A stretch of DNA of 64,000 nt from JALZAI01 sp038207565 (lineage in GTDB: Bacteria > Actinomycetota > Actinomycetes > Mycobacteriales > Jatrophihabitantaceae): the NCBI GenBank assembly GCA_038207565.1, contig JBBQZQ010000016.1:16965-80964 (forward strand), in the 5' to 3' direction. The position numbers and the translations under genes are program-made. The notes under the pieces are model-generated. The model did not search any database. It was not told the DNA's origin and worked only from the letters and a program-made list of their open reading frames with translations. Of this stretch, positions 52,462-61,369 are shown in pieces (position 1 is the first letter of the stretch; every line of letters begins with the position of its first letter).

Positions 52462-52489
52462 TTAGCTCATTTTGTGCTAACTGAGCTAA
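52462..52489 (-). promoter_or_regulatory. Operator-like inverted and direct repeats upstream of the phasin gene
   Basis: TTAGCTCA (52462-52469) and TGAGCTAA (52482-52489) form a perfect 8-bp inverted repeat with a 12-base centre; inside, GCTAACT is repeated with a 9-base period. The stretch is AT-rich in a GC-rich genome. It is 57 bases before the phasin start, so a binding site for the XRE or another PHA regulator is likely. Confidence 0.55.
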
Positions 52490-52497
52490 CTCACGCG

Positions 52498-52572
<75 letters not shown>

Positions 52573-52635
52573 CGGTGGTGGTTGAGCGTCCGCGGCACGG
52601 TGTCGATCTCGGTCACGACACCTTGATCGCCGCCA

Positions 52636-52926
52636 TCAGTGACCGGTCAGTTGCTGCTGGATCGCCGCGACCACCGAGGAATCGGCCAGCGTCGAGACGT
52701 CGCCCAGTTCCTTGCCCTCGGTGACGTCGCGCAGCAGCCGACGCATGATCTTGCCCGATCGGGTCTTGGGCAGATCGAGCGCGAACACGATCTCCTTGGG
52801 ACGGGCGAGCTTGCCGATCCGTTCCGCGACGTGCTCGCGCAGCAGCGCCTCGAGACCTTTCTCATCGATGCCGGCTCGCAGCGGGATGAACGCGACAATC
52901 GCCTGCCCGGTGAGTTCGTCCGGCGC
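52636..52926 (-). pseudogene. C-terminal remnant of acetyl-CoA synthetase, fused to a GAF regulator end
   Basis: The last 96 residues match the C-terminal domain of acetyl-CoA synthetase: PDELTGQAIVAFIPL, GKLARPKEIVF and LPKTRSGKIMRRLLRDV with the acyl-transfer Lys, then ELGDVSTLADSSVV. The N-terminal 560 residues are missing. The frame runs directly into the end of a GAF-type regulator (see next entry), so a deletion has joined the two genes. Confidence 0.85.
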
Positions 52927-53590
52927 CGCAATCGTCAGTTGGTCGCCGCTGAGGCCATCCGGATGATCAGCGAGAATCACTGCGATCTCGCTGTGTCGCG
53001 GACTGAGCCATCGGGCCTGCCCGTCGATCTCGACGTGACACTCGAGCCGGCCCAGCGCGTCGATGCGAAAGGCCGGAGTGCCCGCGGCCGCCTCCGTGGT
53101 CAGGGCCACCTGCACCCGCGCCAGTTCGGCCTCGGCCATCCGCGCAGCGGCCCGGACCATCGCGCCGTCATCGCGGACGCGGCCCCTTCGGCGCCCGATA
53201 CATCGACCACACCGAGAATCGCGTGCGTCGCCGGATCGTGGATCGGCGCGGCCACAGATGACCACGCCGGACCCGCATCGAGCGGTGCTCGCTGCCGTGG
53301 ATCTGCACCTGCAGATCCGCAACCGGGACGGCCGATCGATCGGTGGGTCGGGTGCCGGCCACGAAGTCCACGCCGTCGTCCTGAAGAAGCTCGGCGGGTT
53401 GGCCGCAGGCCCAGAGCAAACGGCCGTGCGCGTCAGTGCGGGTCTCAATGCAGTTGCTCTCCTCGGCGGCCCGACCGAGCACGTCGTAGCGCAACGGGAA
53501 GACCGGCGACAGGCGATGCGCCTCGCGGTACTCCACGACCTCGGACCCGCGGGTGTCCTCGCGACGCCTGGTGGCCGACGCCCGTCATCG
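52927..53590 (-). pseudogene. Decayed GAF-domain transcriptional regulator
   Basis: Pieces on the minus strand match one regulator: HRLSPVFPLRYDVLGRAAEES and ETRTDAHGRLLWACGQP (GAF domain) in one frame, then a change of frame to PIHDPATHAILGVVDVSGA and MAEAELARVQVAL, with GQARWLSPRHSEIAVILADHPDGLSGDQL, the C-terminal domain. At least one frameshift and the fused end make it inactive. Such regulators often sit next to acetyl-CoA synthetase or aldehyde dehydrogenase genes. Confidence 0.75.
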
Positions 53591-53864
53591 CGAACGGTGC
53601 GAGACGGCATGGGCCCAATTTAATTCCAAGCCGGACGGCGGCACCCGGCTTCTTCGGGTGCTCACGTGCCCGGGCCGAACGGGACCAAGGTCACTAACCC
53701 CTGTGCTGAACGGGTCTACAGTGCGAAGCGCGACGTCTCCTGTAGCGAGTATCCCTCGGCGAACTGGGACGCCTCGTATCGCGGGCACCGCTTGCACGTG
53801 GCTTCGGCGTAGGACTGGTACGCAGCTCCGGGCGGCCCGTGACCGCAGACAGGATGTGTGCCCG

Positions 53865-55473
53865 ATGCCCGCCACCGTTTCCTACACGCCGCTCACCCCG
53901 CTGGCCTTCCTCGGCCGTGCCGCCGAGGTTTTCGCCGACAAGACGGCGATCGTCTACGGCGAACGCGAGACGAGCTACGCCGAACTGGCCGCCGAAGCGA
54001 CTCGGCTCGCGAACGCGTTGATCGACCTCGGCATCCGGCGGGGCGACCGGGTCGCCTACCTGTGTCCGCACACTCCCGAGATGCTCGTCGGGCATTTCGG
54101 GGTTCCGCTCGCGGGAGCGGTGCTGGTCCCGCTCAACACCCGGCTGTCGGCCGAGGAGATCCGCTTCATCTGTGACGACAGTGGAGCCCGGCTACTCGTG
54201 ATCGACACCGAGTTCCTGGCGGCGTTCGAGCCGGCGCGACTCACGCTGCGGACCGTGGAGAAGGTCATCGCGGTCCACGACCCGGCGGGCCCGGCCATGG
54301 CGGGGTCGGCGTCGCTCGCCGACCTCACCTACCCGCAACTGCTGCAGCTGGGCTCAGGAGATGCGTTGCCGTGGACGGTGCCCGACGAGCTCGACCCGAT
54401 CGCGATCAACTACACCTCGGGGACGACCGGTCAGCCCAAGGGCGCCGTCTACGTCCACCGTGGCGCCTATCTGAGTTCGCTCAGCGAGATCATCCATCAA
54501 CGCTTCGATCCCGAGAGCGTCTACCTCTGGACGCTGCCCATGTTCCACTGCAACGGGTGGTGCACCCCGTGGGCACTCACCGGCGCAGGCGCCACGCATG
54601 TGTGCCTTCGCGCAGTACGGGCCAGTGCCATCTGGGCCCTGTTCGACAGCGAGCGGGTCACCCACATCGCCGGCGCGCCGACCGTACTGGTCGGGATCGC
54701 CGGAGCGGATGAGGCGCACAAGCTGGACCACGAGTTGGTGGCGACCGTCGCCGGCGCGCCGCCGAGCCTGACCGTCCTCGCCCGAATGCGCGAACTCGGT
54801 GCGCGGATCGTGCACGTCTACCGCATGACCGAGGTCTACGGTCCGTTCGCTCTCAACGAGTGGCAGGTCGAGGGGTCGGCTCTCTCGCCTGGCGAGCAGT
54901 CGCGGAGACAGGCCCGGCAGGGCGTGGCGATGATCCACGCCGATCCACTGCGCGTCGTCGACAAGGAGATGAACGACGTCCCCCGCGACGGGCTGACGAT
55001 CGGCGAAATCGTGATGCGCGGGAACGGCGTGATGACGGGCTATCACAACGACGCCGAGGCGACCGCCGCGGCGTTCGAGGGCGGGTGGATGCACTCGGGA
55101 GACCTCGGCGTCCAGCACTCTGATGGCTACATCGAACTGCGCGACCGCGCCAAGGACATGATCATCTCCGGTGGAGAGAACATCTCCACGGTCGAGGTGG
55201 AGCATGCGCTCGAGTCACACGCCGCGGTCCGGGAAGCCGCGGTGGTCGGCATCCCCGACGAGAAGTGGGGCGAGTGTCCGAAGGCCTTCGTCGTGCTGCA
55301 CCCCGGAGGCCGAGGCCGTCAGCGAGGCCGACCTGATCCGGCACGTGCGCACTCGCATCGCGCACTTCAAGGCACCCAAAACCATCGAGTTCCTGGTCGT
55401 GCCACTGCCTCGAACGGCCAGCGGGAAGGTCCAGAAGTACGATCTCCGCGAAAAAGAGTGGTCCGGCACGTGA
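53865..55473 (+). pseudogene. AMP-dependent acyl-CoA ligase with a frameshift near the C-terminus
   Basis: An acyl-adenylate-forming enzyme of about 535 residues if the frame is restored. Core motifs are intact: YTSGTTGQPKGA (near 180), the A5-like YRMTEVYGP, and SGDLGVQHSDGYIELRDRAKDMIISGGENIS. A run CCCC at 55301-55304 shifts the frame after KAFVVLHP; in the next frame EAEAVSEADLIRHVRTRIAHFKAPK and the catalytic PRTASGKVQK follow to the normal stop. One extra C would explain it, so either a recent frameshift or a sequence error. The substrate is probably a fatty or short-chain acid. The next gene is an acyl-CoA dehydrogenase. Confidence 0.82.
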
Positions 55474-55499
55474 GTCGGATCCGGGGATAGGACGCGGCG

Positions 55500-56714
55500 A
55501 TGACGGTCATCACGCCTCCTCCACCCGCGACGATCCCGGCACCGGCCCGGCTGGTGGACATGTACCACTTCGACGAGCAGCTGACCGACGACGAGCGCGG
55601 CGTACGCGACCGGGTGCGGGCGTGGTCCGACATTGAGGTGGTCCCAGTCATCAACGACTACTGGGAGCGCGCCGAGTTCCCCTTCGCGCTCGTGCCCGGG
55701 TACGCCCGGCTCGGGATCGCGGGCGGCCAACAAGTGGGCTACGGCTGCCCCGGGTTGAGCGCTGTCGGGGAAGGGCTGGCCGCAGCCGAACTCGCCCGCG
55801 GCGACGGCAGCGTCAGCACCTTCAACGTGGTGCACAGCGGGTTGGCGATGGCGTCGATCGGCCTGCTCGGCTCGGCCGAACAGAAAGATCGATGGCTGCC
55901 GGCGATGGCCCGGTGCGAGAAGTTGGGCGCCTTCGCGCTGACGGAGCCCGACCACGGCTCGGACGTCGCCGGACTTGACACGCGCGCACGCCGGGTCGGC
56001 GACACCTACGTCCTCGACGGAGCGAAACGGTGGATCGGCAACGGCTCGATCGCCGACATCGTGATCGTCTGGGCCCGCGACGACGACGGCAACGTCGGTG
56101 GCTTCGTGGTCGAGCACGGCGACGGCGGCACCGAGGGCTATCAGGCCACGGTGATCACCGGCAAGAGCGGCAACCGCGCGGTGTGGCAGGCCGAGATCCG
56201 TCTCGACGGCGTGCGGGTACCGCTGGACAACCGCCTCGTCGAGTCGCGCACGTTCGCCGACACAGCACGGGTGCTGACCAAGAGTCGACAGAACGTGGCG
56301 TGGGAGGCGATCGGCCACGCGGTGGCGGCCTACGAGGCGGCAGTCGGATACGTCATGGAGCGGCGTCAGTTCGGGAAGCCGCTCGCGGCCTTCCAACTCG
56401 TCCAGACCAAGCTGTCCGGAATGTTGTCCGACATCGTCGGCATGCAGTTGATCTGTCTGCGGCTGGCGCAGTTGCAGGACAAGGGTCAGGCCGATCTCGC
56501 GATGGCCAGTCTCGCGAAATTGCATACGGCGTCAGCGGCCCGGCGGGTTCTCGCCGATGCGCGGGACCTCCTCGGCGGCAACGGTCTGTTGCTGAACCAC
56601 CACGTCGCGCGCCACCACGCCGACATCGAGGCGGTCTACACCTACGAAGGCACCGACATCATGCAGTCGCTCATCGTCGGCCGCGCGATCACCGGTATCG
56701 GCGCCTTCGCCTGA
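55500..56714 (+). CDS. Acyl-CoA dehydrogenase (glutaryl-CoA dehydrogenase-like)
   Basis: A 404-residue FAD enzyme oxidising acyl-CoA to the enoyl-CoA. ALTEPDHGSDVAGLDTRARR (near 145) is the substrate/FAD-binding signature; YGRQFGKPLAAFQLVQTKL region appears as MERRQFGKPLAAFQ near 285, and the catalytic Glu lies in YTYEGTDIMQSLIVGRAITG near the C-terminus, where glutaryl-type enzymes have it. It lies 26 bases after the ligase gene and likely forms one operon with it. Confidence 0.9.
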   Translation: MTVITPPPPATIPAPARLVDMYHFDEQLTDDERGVRDRVRAWSDIEVVPVINDYWERAEFPFALVPGYARLGIAGGQQVGYGCPGLSAVGEGLAAAELARGDGSVSTFNVVHSGLAMASIGLLGSAEQKDRWLPAMARCEKLGAFALTEPDHGSDVAGLDTRARRVGDTYVLDGAKRWIGNGSIADIVIVWARDDDGNVGGFVVEHGDGGTEGYQATVITGKSGNRAVWQAEIRLDGVRVPLDNRLVESRTFADTARVLTKSRQNVAWEAIGHAVAAYEAAVGYVMERRQFGKPLAAFQLVQTKLSGMLSDIVGMQLICLRLAQLQDKGQADLAMASLAKLHTASAARRVLADARDLLGGNGLLLNHHVARHHADIEAVYTYEGTDIMQSLIVGRAITGIGAFA

Positions 56715-56752
56715 TCGCAGGCCACATCCACCGCACCGAACGGAGAATACGC

Positions 56753-57334
56753 ATGTCCACGAAGCAGGTGCTCATCACGGGCTCGCCCGAGCACGTGCAG
56801 ACGCTGGCCAAGGTTTTCGAGGCCGCGGGCATCGAGCAGGTCACCGAGAGCCAGCTCGGTCGGCGGGCCAGCGAGGTCAACTACTACGTGCAGCTCGGGG
56901 TCACCGTCCCGGCACGGGGAAAGACCATCGTCCAGCGCGTCCACTCGTTCCTCGACGACGGCCTGCTCGACCGGTTCGCCACCGCCGAACGCGTCCTGCC
57001 GATGCTCGCCGACGACGCGGTCGTCCTCCTGGTCGCCGGCAACCTTCCCGCTGAAATGGCCGCCCCCGACGATCGGGTCGCGCGATTGTCGCTGCTGCGC
57101 GTCCTGGCGCACGCGATGCGGGCGGACCTCTCGCCCCGCCGCGTTCGCATCCGCGTTATCACAAGTGCGCGCAGCGACGAGGAGATCGCCGCATTCGCCA
57201 CCGGCGGCGGCAAGGACCCGTGGGCCGAACTGCCGGGCCTCGAACCGGCACGCGGCGCCGACGACCCTGACTCAGGTGCGGGCTACGACGACTGGCGCAT
57301 CCAGGTCCTGGGTCTGGCCCAGATCGAGTTCTGA
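56753..57334 (+). CDS. Hypothetical protein after the acyl-CoA dehydrogenase
   Basis: A 193-residue soluble protein starting MSTKQVLITGSPEHVQTLAKVFEAAG. It has an alternating alpha/beta pattern in the first 130 residues (VLITGS, VVLLVAGNLP, RIRVITSA) and an acidic C-terminus (ADDPDSGAGYDD). The N-terminal 'VLITG' is Rossmann-like but the glycine pattern is incomplete. Not recognised. It is 38 bases downstream of the dehydrogenase and probably in the same operon. Confidence 0.65.
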   Translation: MSTKQVLITGSPEHVQTLAKVFEAAGIEQVTESQLGRRASEVNYYVQLGVTVPARGKTIVQRVHSFLDDGLLDRFATAERVLPMLADDAVVLLVAGNLPAEMAAPDDRVARLSLLRVLAHAMRADLSPRRVRIRVITSARSDEEIAAFATGGGKDPWAELPGLEPARGADDPDSGAGYDDWRIQVLGLAQIEF

Positions 57335-57357
57335 GCCCGGCGCCCGGCGGCCGGGCT
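57334..57357 (+). terminator. Hairpin at the end of the acyl-CoA operon
   Basis: AGCCCGGC (57334-57341) pairs perfectly with GCCGGGCT (57350-57357) across an 8-base loop, starting at the last base of the stop codon. No U-run. Confidence 0.55.
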
Positions 57358-57380
57358 AGATCGCCCTCGACTCAACAAAC

Positions 57381-57599
57381 GTCGACGGCGTTTACCGAAC
57401 GGCGGGCGAAGTCGAAAGCCTTGCTGAAGCGGCTGGTGGCAACGGGCGGCTCGTGATCCTGGTCCTCGCCTACTGCGGATTGCGCTGGTGCGAGCTCGTT
57501 GCGTCCGCACCGCTCGCGGACTTCTTGCGGACTCCTTGCCGACTGAGGGGCCAAATTACCACCCTATCGAGATCGGCCGAGATACCTACAGGTCAGTAA
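57381..57599 (+). pseudogene. Fragment of an older tyrosine integrase gene
   Basis: In one frame the stretch reads VDGVYRTAGEVESLAEAAGG, then RLVILVLAYCGLRWCELVA: the segment before and including the first catalytic Arg block (GLRWGE) of phage-type tyrosine recombinases. Neither the N-terminal nor the C-terminal catalytic part is present. It lies between host DNA and the attachment site of the intact element, so it is probably a relic of an earlier insertion at this locus. Confidence 0.7.
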
Positions 57600-57619
57600 A
57601 TGCGGGACCTGTAGAGCGT

Positions 57620-57643
57620 GGGCGCTACTGGGATCGAACCAGT
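57620..57643 (-). other. Partial tRNA 3' end, putative attachment site of the integrated element
   Basis: Read on the minus strand, ACTGG-TTCGATC-CCAGT is a perfect T-arm, followed by AGCGCCC and A, the 3' strand of an acceptor stem. The 5' half of the tRNA is not present within 100 bases, so this is only the 3' segment, as left at one end of an element that integrated into a tRNA gene. The intact tRNA should lie at the other end, outside the window. Confidence 0.7.
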
Positions 57644-57656
57644 AGCAGCCCATTCT

Positions 57657-57841
57657 TGCCGCTACTGGGTGAACCATCAACGCGATAGGACTTTCACCCG
57701 TGTTTGCAGGCTGTTTCGCGTTGATCGTCACCGACAGTAGCGCGTGTCACTAGTGGACACGAGACGACACGGGATAGCATGGGGATCGCACGTGGATCGC
57801 ACGGAAACCCGCTACAGGGTGCTACCCGTGCCGCTACTGGG
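57657..57841. repeat. Direct repeats near the attachment site (integrase arm-type sites)
   Basis: TGCCGCTACTGGG occurs at 57657-57669 and 57829-57841; GCGCTACTGGGA at 57622-57633 is a related copy, and CAGTAGCG at 57735-57742 an inverted short one. The repeats flank the space between the tRNA-like site and the integrase start, as arm-binding sites of tyrosine integrases do. Confidence 0.6.
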
Positions 57842-57853
57842 AAGGCGACTCGC

Positions 57854-58972
57854 ATGGCCGGCAAGCCGAACCACCGCGGATTCGGTCACCTCCGCAAACT
57901 CCCCTCCGGCCGCTGGCAGGCCTCCTACGTCGGTCCCGACCTCGCCCGCCACACCGCGCCCCAGACGTTCGACGGCAAGCAGGACGCCGAAGCGTGGCTC
58001 GGCAGAGAACATGGTCTGATCGCTGGCGAGACGTGGATCGCACCGAGCCGCCGCGCCGCCATAGCCGCCGCTCCCCGCACCTTCGGTGACTATGCCGAGG
58101 CGTGGTGGGCCGACCGCGACATCAAGCCACGCACTCGCGCGCACTACCGCACGCTGCTCGACCAGCGCATCCTGCCGCCGCTCGGGCCGGTCACGATGCG
58201 AGACGTCACCCCGCTCACGGTGCGAGCCTGGTACTCAACGCTGCCGAAGGACCGGCCGACGACACGGGCGCACGCGTACTCGCTCGTCCGGGCGATCTTC
58301 GCTACCGCGGTGGGAGACGAGGTGGTGACCGCCAACCCGTGCCACATCCGCGGCGCAGGTAGCGCGAAACGCGCACGCAAGATCAAACCGGCCAGCCTGC
58401 CCGAGCTCGAGGCGCTGGTGGTGGCGATGCCCGAGAAGTACCGCGTGGCGGTCCTGATCTCGGCGTGGTGTGGGTTGCGGTTCGGTGAGTTGACCGAACT
58501 TCGGCGTCGCGATGTCGACGTAAGGGCCGGCGTCATCCACGTGCGCCGCGCCGTCGCCTGGGTCGACTCGAAACCGGTGATCGGCAAGCCCAAGTCCGAC
58601 GCGGGTGTCCGTGACGTCGCGATCCCGCCGCACCTGCTGCCCGCGATCAAAGCTCACATCAAAGATCACGCACAGTGGGGCGCGGACGGGCTGCTGTTTC
58701 CCTCCCCCAAGGGCATGCACCTCACGACCTCGACGCTCTACGCGTCGTTCTGGCCCGCACGGAAGAAGGCGGGCCGGGAGGACCTTTCCTGGCACGGTCT
58801 ACGGCACACGGGCGCAACGTTGGCCGCTGCGACTGGCGCCAGCCTGGCCGAACTCATGGCCCGGCTTGGACACTCCACTCCCGGCGCGGCGATGGTCTAC
58901 CAGCATGCAGCGAAAGGTCGCGACGCTGAAATCGCGGTCGCGCTTTCGAAGATGTCGGAGGCACAGAGGTGA
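57854..58972 (+). CDS. int: Tyrosine integrase of the mobile element
   Basis: A 372-residue tyrosine recombinase with an AP2-like N-terminal arm-binding domain (GFGHLRKLPSGRWQASYVGPD), a SAM-like core-binding domain (FGDYAEAWWADRD..) and the catalytic domain: Arg in CGLRFGELTEL, HGLRHTGATL, GHSTPGAAMVYQH with the nucleophile Tyr. All catalytic residues are present. ATG at 57854 fits the family N-terminus; the frame is open further, across the repeats. It should catalyse integration at the tRNA-like site. Confidence 0.95.
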   Translation: MAGKPNHRGFGHLRKLPSGRWQASYVGPDLARHTAPQTFDGKQDAEAWLGREHGLIAGETWIAPSRRAAIAAAPRTFGDYAEAWWADRDIKPRTRAHYRTLLDQRILPPLGPVTMRDVTPLTVRAWYSTLPKDRPTTRAHAYSLVRAIFATAVGDEVVTANPCHIRGAGSAKRARKIKPASLPELEALVVAMPEKYRVAVLISAWCGLRFGELTELRRRDVDVRAGVIHVRRAVAWVDSKPVIGKPKSDAGVRDVAIPPHLLPAIKAHIKDHAQWGADGLLFPSPKGMHLTTSTLYASFWPARKKAGREDLSWHGLRHTGATLAAATGASLAELMARLGHSTPGAAMVYQHAAKGRDAEIAVALSKMSEAQR

Positions 58973-59400
58973 TGGACACCGATGAACCAGACGAGTGGGA
59001 GCAGATCGAAGCGGACCGAGTGGCCCACCTCGCCGAATACCACGAACTCAAGACGACACCGAGCAGGTTCAAGGACCGGCTGCGGATCAGATACCAATGC
59101 CAGCAGGCGGACCATCTCCTGCTTGACGTGTGGATTGATTCAGCCGGTGAGCCATGGCGCTACCAGCCGCAATACCGAATACCACCCGCCCGTGAAGCTG
59201 AGGAATCAACGGCTGAGGGACGCGCCAAGAACAAGACCGGCAACAAATGGAACGAGCTTCCACCAATTCCGTTGAACGACCCCGGCGGCGGTGCGCTGCT
59301 GCAATGCTCGCACGTCAAACAATTCGTCCCGAATGGCGATCTGATCGCGTTGCTGGCCGAGGCGGAGAAGGCAGGGAAGCCAACACGCACCCACGTTTGA
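58972..59400 (+). CDS. Element protein of unknown function
   Basis: A 142-residue hydrophilic protein. Its ATG shares an A with the integrase stop (TGATGG), so the two are co-translated. It reads RLRIRYQCQQADHLLLDVWIDSAG, an amphipathic beta-rich middle, with an Arg/Glu-rich linker and a CSH motif near residue 112. Not recognised. Confidence 0.6.
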   Translation: MDTDEPDEWEQIEADRVAHLAEYHELKTTPSRFKDRLRIRYQCQQADHLLLDVWIDSAGEPWRYQPQYRIPPAREAEESTAEGRAKNKTGNKWNELPPIPLNDPGGGALLQCSHVKQFVPNGDLIALLAEAEKAGKPTRTHV

Positions 59401-59532
59401 CGACCGCTGTCCGTCTTGTCCGGTAGAGTGAGCGCTAGAACAACTAAAGACACGCCGCCGCTCCTTGCGGAGACCTGACTCGGAGGACTTCCGGCCCCTT
59501 CGAGAACCCTCGAAAGGGACAGGTCTGCCGAC

Positions 59533-59739
59533 ATGTCTGATCGCACTTCCAGCGGCCAGCAATATCTCAACCCCACGGAAGCAGCTGAGCGGTTCGGCTG
59601 TTCACCCCGAACCATCCGCCGCTACATCGCGGCGGGACAACTCACCGGCTACCGCCTCGGACCCCGGCTCGTTCGCATCGACGCGGACGAGTTGGACGGT
59701 CTCCTGCGCCGCATTCCTACCGCGGGCACCGTCCGATGA
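59533..59739 (+). CDS. Excisionase-type helix-turn-helix protein
   Basis: A 68-residue MerR/excisionase-like DNA-binding protein: YLNPTEAAERFGCSPRTIRRYIAAGQLTGYRLGPRLVRIDADELDGLL. This is the usual size and sequence of small Xis-type directionality factors in actinobacterial elements. A hairpin with CTCGAA/TTCGAG arms lies just upstream (59492-59518). It overlaps the next gene by 4 bases. Confidence 0.8.
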   Translation: MSDRTSSGQQYLNPTEAAERFGCSPRTIRRYIAAGQLTGYRLGPRLVRIDADELDGLLRRIPTAGTVR

Positions 59740-60110
59740 ATGACAGAAGCCGCCCGGCGAAGGCGGCTCCCGAGGTCATTGCGGCGACCAGCAGCAGTCT
59801 ACGACAGCACGCTGACATCCCCGCGCAGCTCCGACGTCGCCGAGCCGCGTCATACCGGTGTCCGGCGCTCATCGACGGACGGCGCGACCCGATCGACAAC
59901 CCGCGCGCTGTTCGCGCCGTCGTCGTGCGCATCGTCGGCGCGGGCACAACCGAAGTCGACGGCCCAGGCGTCGTCGCGGCGATCCGGTCGCTCGGCATCC
60001 GCAGCATGCGCGCCCGTGACGGCGGCGGATGGTTGATACAGGGACGGCACACTGATGACCTGATCGCGCTCCTCGAGGTGCGCGGCTACCGGATCGAGTC
60101 GATTCTGTGA
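59736..60110 (+). CDS. Element protein of unknown function (124 aa)
   Basis: A 124-residue protein with a basic N-terminal part (QLRRRRAASYRCPALI) and a C-terminal alpha/beta part (RIVGAGTTEVDGPGVVAAIRSLGIRSMRARDGGGWLIQGRHTDDLIALLEVRGYRIESIL). It overlaps its neighbours by 4 bases on each side, in an operon with the HTH protein and the ATPase gene. Not recognised. Confidence 0.6.
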   Translation: MNDRSRPAKAAPEVIAATSSSLRQHADIPAQLRRRRAASYRCPALIDGRRDPIDNPRAVRAVVVRIVGAGTTEVDGPGVVAAIRSLGIRSMRARDGGGWLIQGRHTDDLIALLEVRGYRIESIL

Positions 60111-61369
60111 CCGCCGCGGGGCAATCGAACGCGGTCACTGTCAGCCTGGCCGATGTCGAGCCCGAGCAGGTCGCCTGGCTCTGGTTCGGCCGGCTCCCGC
60201 TGGGCAAGATCGTGGTCCTCGACGGCGACCCGAGCGTAGGCAAGTCGACGACCGCGGTCGACTGCGCTGCGCGGGTCTCGATGGGGCGAGCGTGGCCGGA
60301 CGGGGCGGAGAACCGACGCGGAGCAGTGCTGCTGCTCTCGGCCGAGGACGGTCTCGCCGACACCATCCGGCCGCGCCTGGACGCCGCGATGGGCGACCCG
60401 CACAACGTGCACGCCCTGACCGAAGTCCGGTACGTCGACGAGGACGGGATCGAGCGGTCTCGCCCGGTCACCCTCGCCGACCTCGAGCACATCGAGCGCG
60501 CGGTACGCAGGGTCCGCGCGGTCCTCGTCGTCATCGACGTGCTCATGGCGTTCCTTCCGTCCAAGGTTGACAGCCACCGCGACCAGGACGTACGCGGCGT
60601 GCTGGCCGGCCTATCGGCGATGGCCGAACGCACTGGTAGCTGCGTCCTGCTGCTGCGCCACCTGAACAAGGCAGCCGGCGGGTCAGCAATGTACCGGGGC
60701 GGCGGCTCCATCGGCATCATCGGCGCCGCACGGGTCGGGCTGCTCGCCGCCGTCGATCCCGAGGACGACACACGCCGCGTGCTGGCCGGGATCAAGTCCA
60801 ACCTGTCCCCGCTACCGGAAGCCTTGGCCTACCGGCTCGTCGACTCGCCGGCTCACGGCTGCGCCCGAGTCGAATGGCTCGGCGCGTCCGCTCACTCGGC
60901 TCGGGAGCTACTCGCGACGCAGAGTGAGGTTGACGCCCAAGAGGGCGACGAGCTCGTCGAGATGCTGCGCCTCATCCTCGATGACGCGCACGGCGAAATC
61001 CCAGCCGCCGACGCTGTAAAACGGCTCCGCGGCAACGGCGCCTCACCATCCAAAGACACCCTGTTCCGCGCCCGCAAGCGCGCCGGCATCGAAACGCGGA
61101 AGGCGGCCTACGGCGGCGGGTGGGTCTGGTCCTACAAAGCCGAAGGTTCGGCCCAACCCGGCCAAGGTTCGGAAGGGTCGGACTCTCACGCACCCCGACC
61201 CTTCCGAACCTTGGCCGGACCTTCCGAACGTGTACACGACCCAGGCCGAGCCGCAACCACGCCATGCGGGCACCCATCGGACGGACGCAACACCGACAAC
61301 GGCAAGTGCGCATATTGCATTGACGAGGCGATGACCAATGCGACAACCACCAACGGGGACACACCGTGA
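60107..61369 (+). CDS. RepA/RecA-fold AAA ATPase (replication initiation-type)
   Basis: A 420-residue P-loop ATPase with Walker A GDPSVGKST (near 40-48), RRGAVLLLSAEDGLADTIRPRL, Walker B-like VLVVIDVLMAF and LLLRHLNKAAGGSAMYRGGGSIGI near 180-200. This is the KaiC/RepA hexameric-helicase group found as 'AAA family ATPase' in plasmids, phages and ICEs. The C-terminal 120 residues are variable and contain a small CGHP..CAYC zinc-ribbon-like end. A 22-bp inverted repeat is embedded in the coding sequence near residue 355. Confidence 0.85.
   Translation: MTAAGQSNAVTVSLADVEPEQVAWLWFGRLPLGKIVVLDGDPSVGKSTTAVDCAARVSMGRAWPDGAENRRGAVLLLSAEDGLADTIRPRLDAAMGDPHNVHALTEVRYVDEDGIERSRPVTLADLEHIERAVRRVRAVLVVIDVLMAFLPSKVDSHRDQDVRGVLAGLSAMAERTGSCVLLLRHLNKAAGGSAMYRGGGSIGIIGAARVGLLAAVDPEDDTRRVLAGIKSNLSPLPEALAYRLVDSPAHGCARVEWLGASAHSARELLATQSEVDAQEGDELVEMLRLILDDAHGEIPAADAVKRLRGNGASPSKDTLFRARKRAGIETRKAAYGGGWVWSYKAEGSAQPGQGSEGSDSHAPRPFRTLAGPSERVHDPGRAATTPCGHPSDGRNTDNGKCAYCIDEAMTNATTTNGDTP
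61160..61216. repeat. 22-bp perfect inverted repeat inside the ATPase gene
   Basis: Bases 61160-61181 and 61195-61216 are perfect complements (22 of 22), with a 13-base loop. The sequence is made of GGTTCGG/CCGAACC units, which also appear just outside (61145-61151 and 61220-61228). Such iteron-like palindromes inside or next to initiator genes often mark replication origins. Confidence 0.8.

Noticed and set aside
52636..53610. A single intact 324-codon gene
   Set aside because: The N-terminal third is a shadow frame of a GAF regulator in another frame and the end is a truncated Acs domain.
57620..57643. Complete tRNA gene
   Set aside because: Only the T-arm and the 3' acceptor strand are present; no anticodon or D-arm or 5' acceptor strand can be found upstream.
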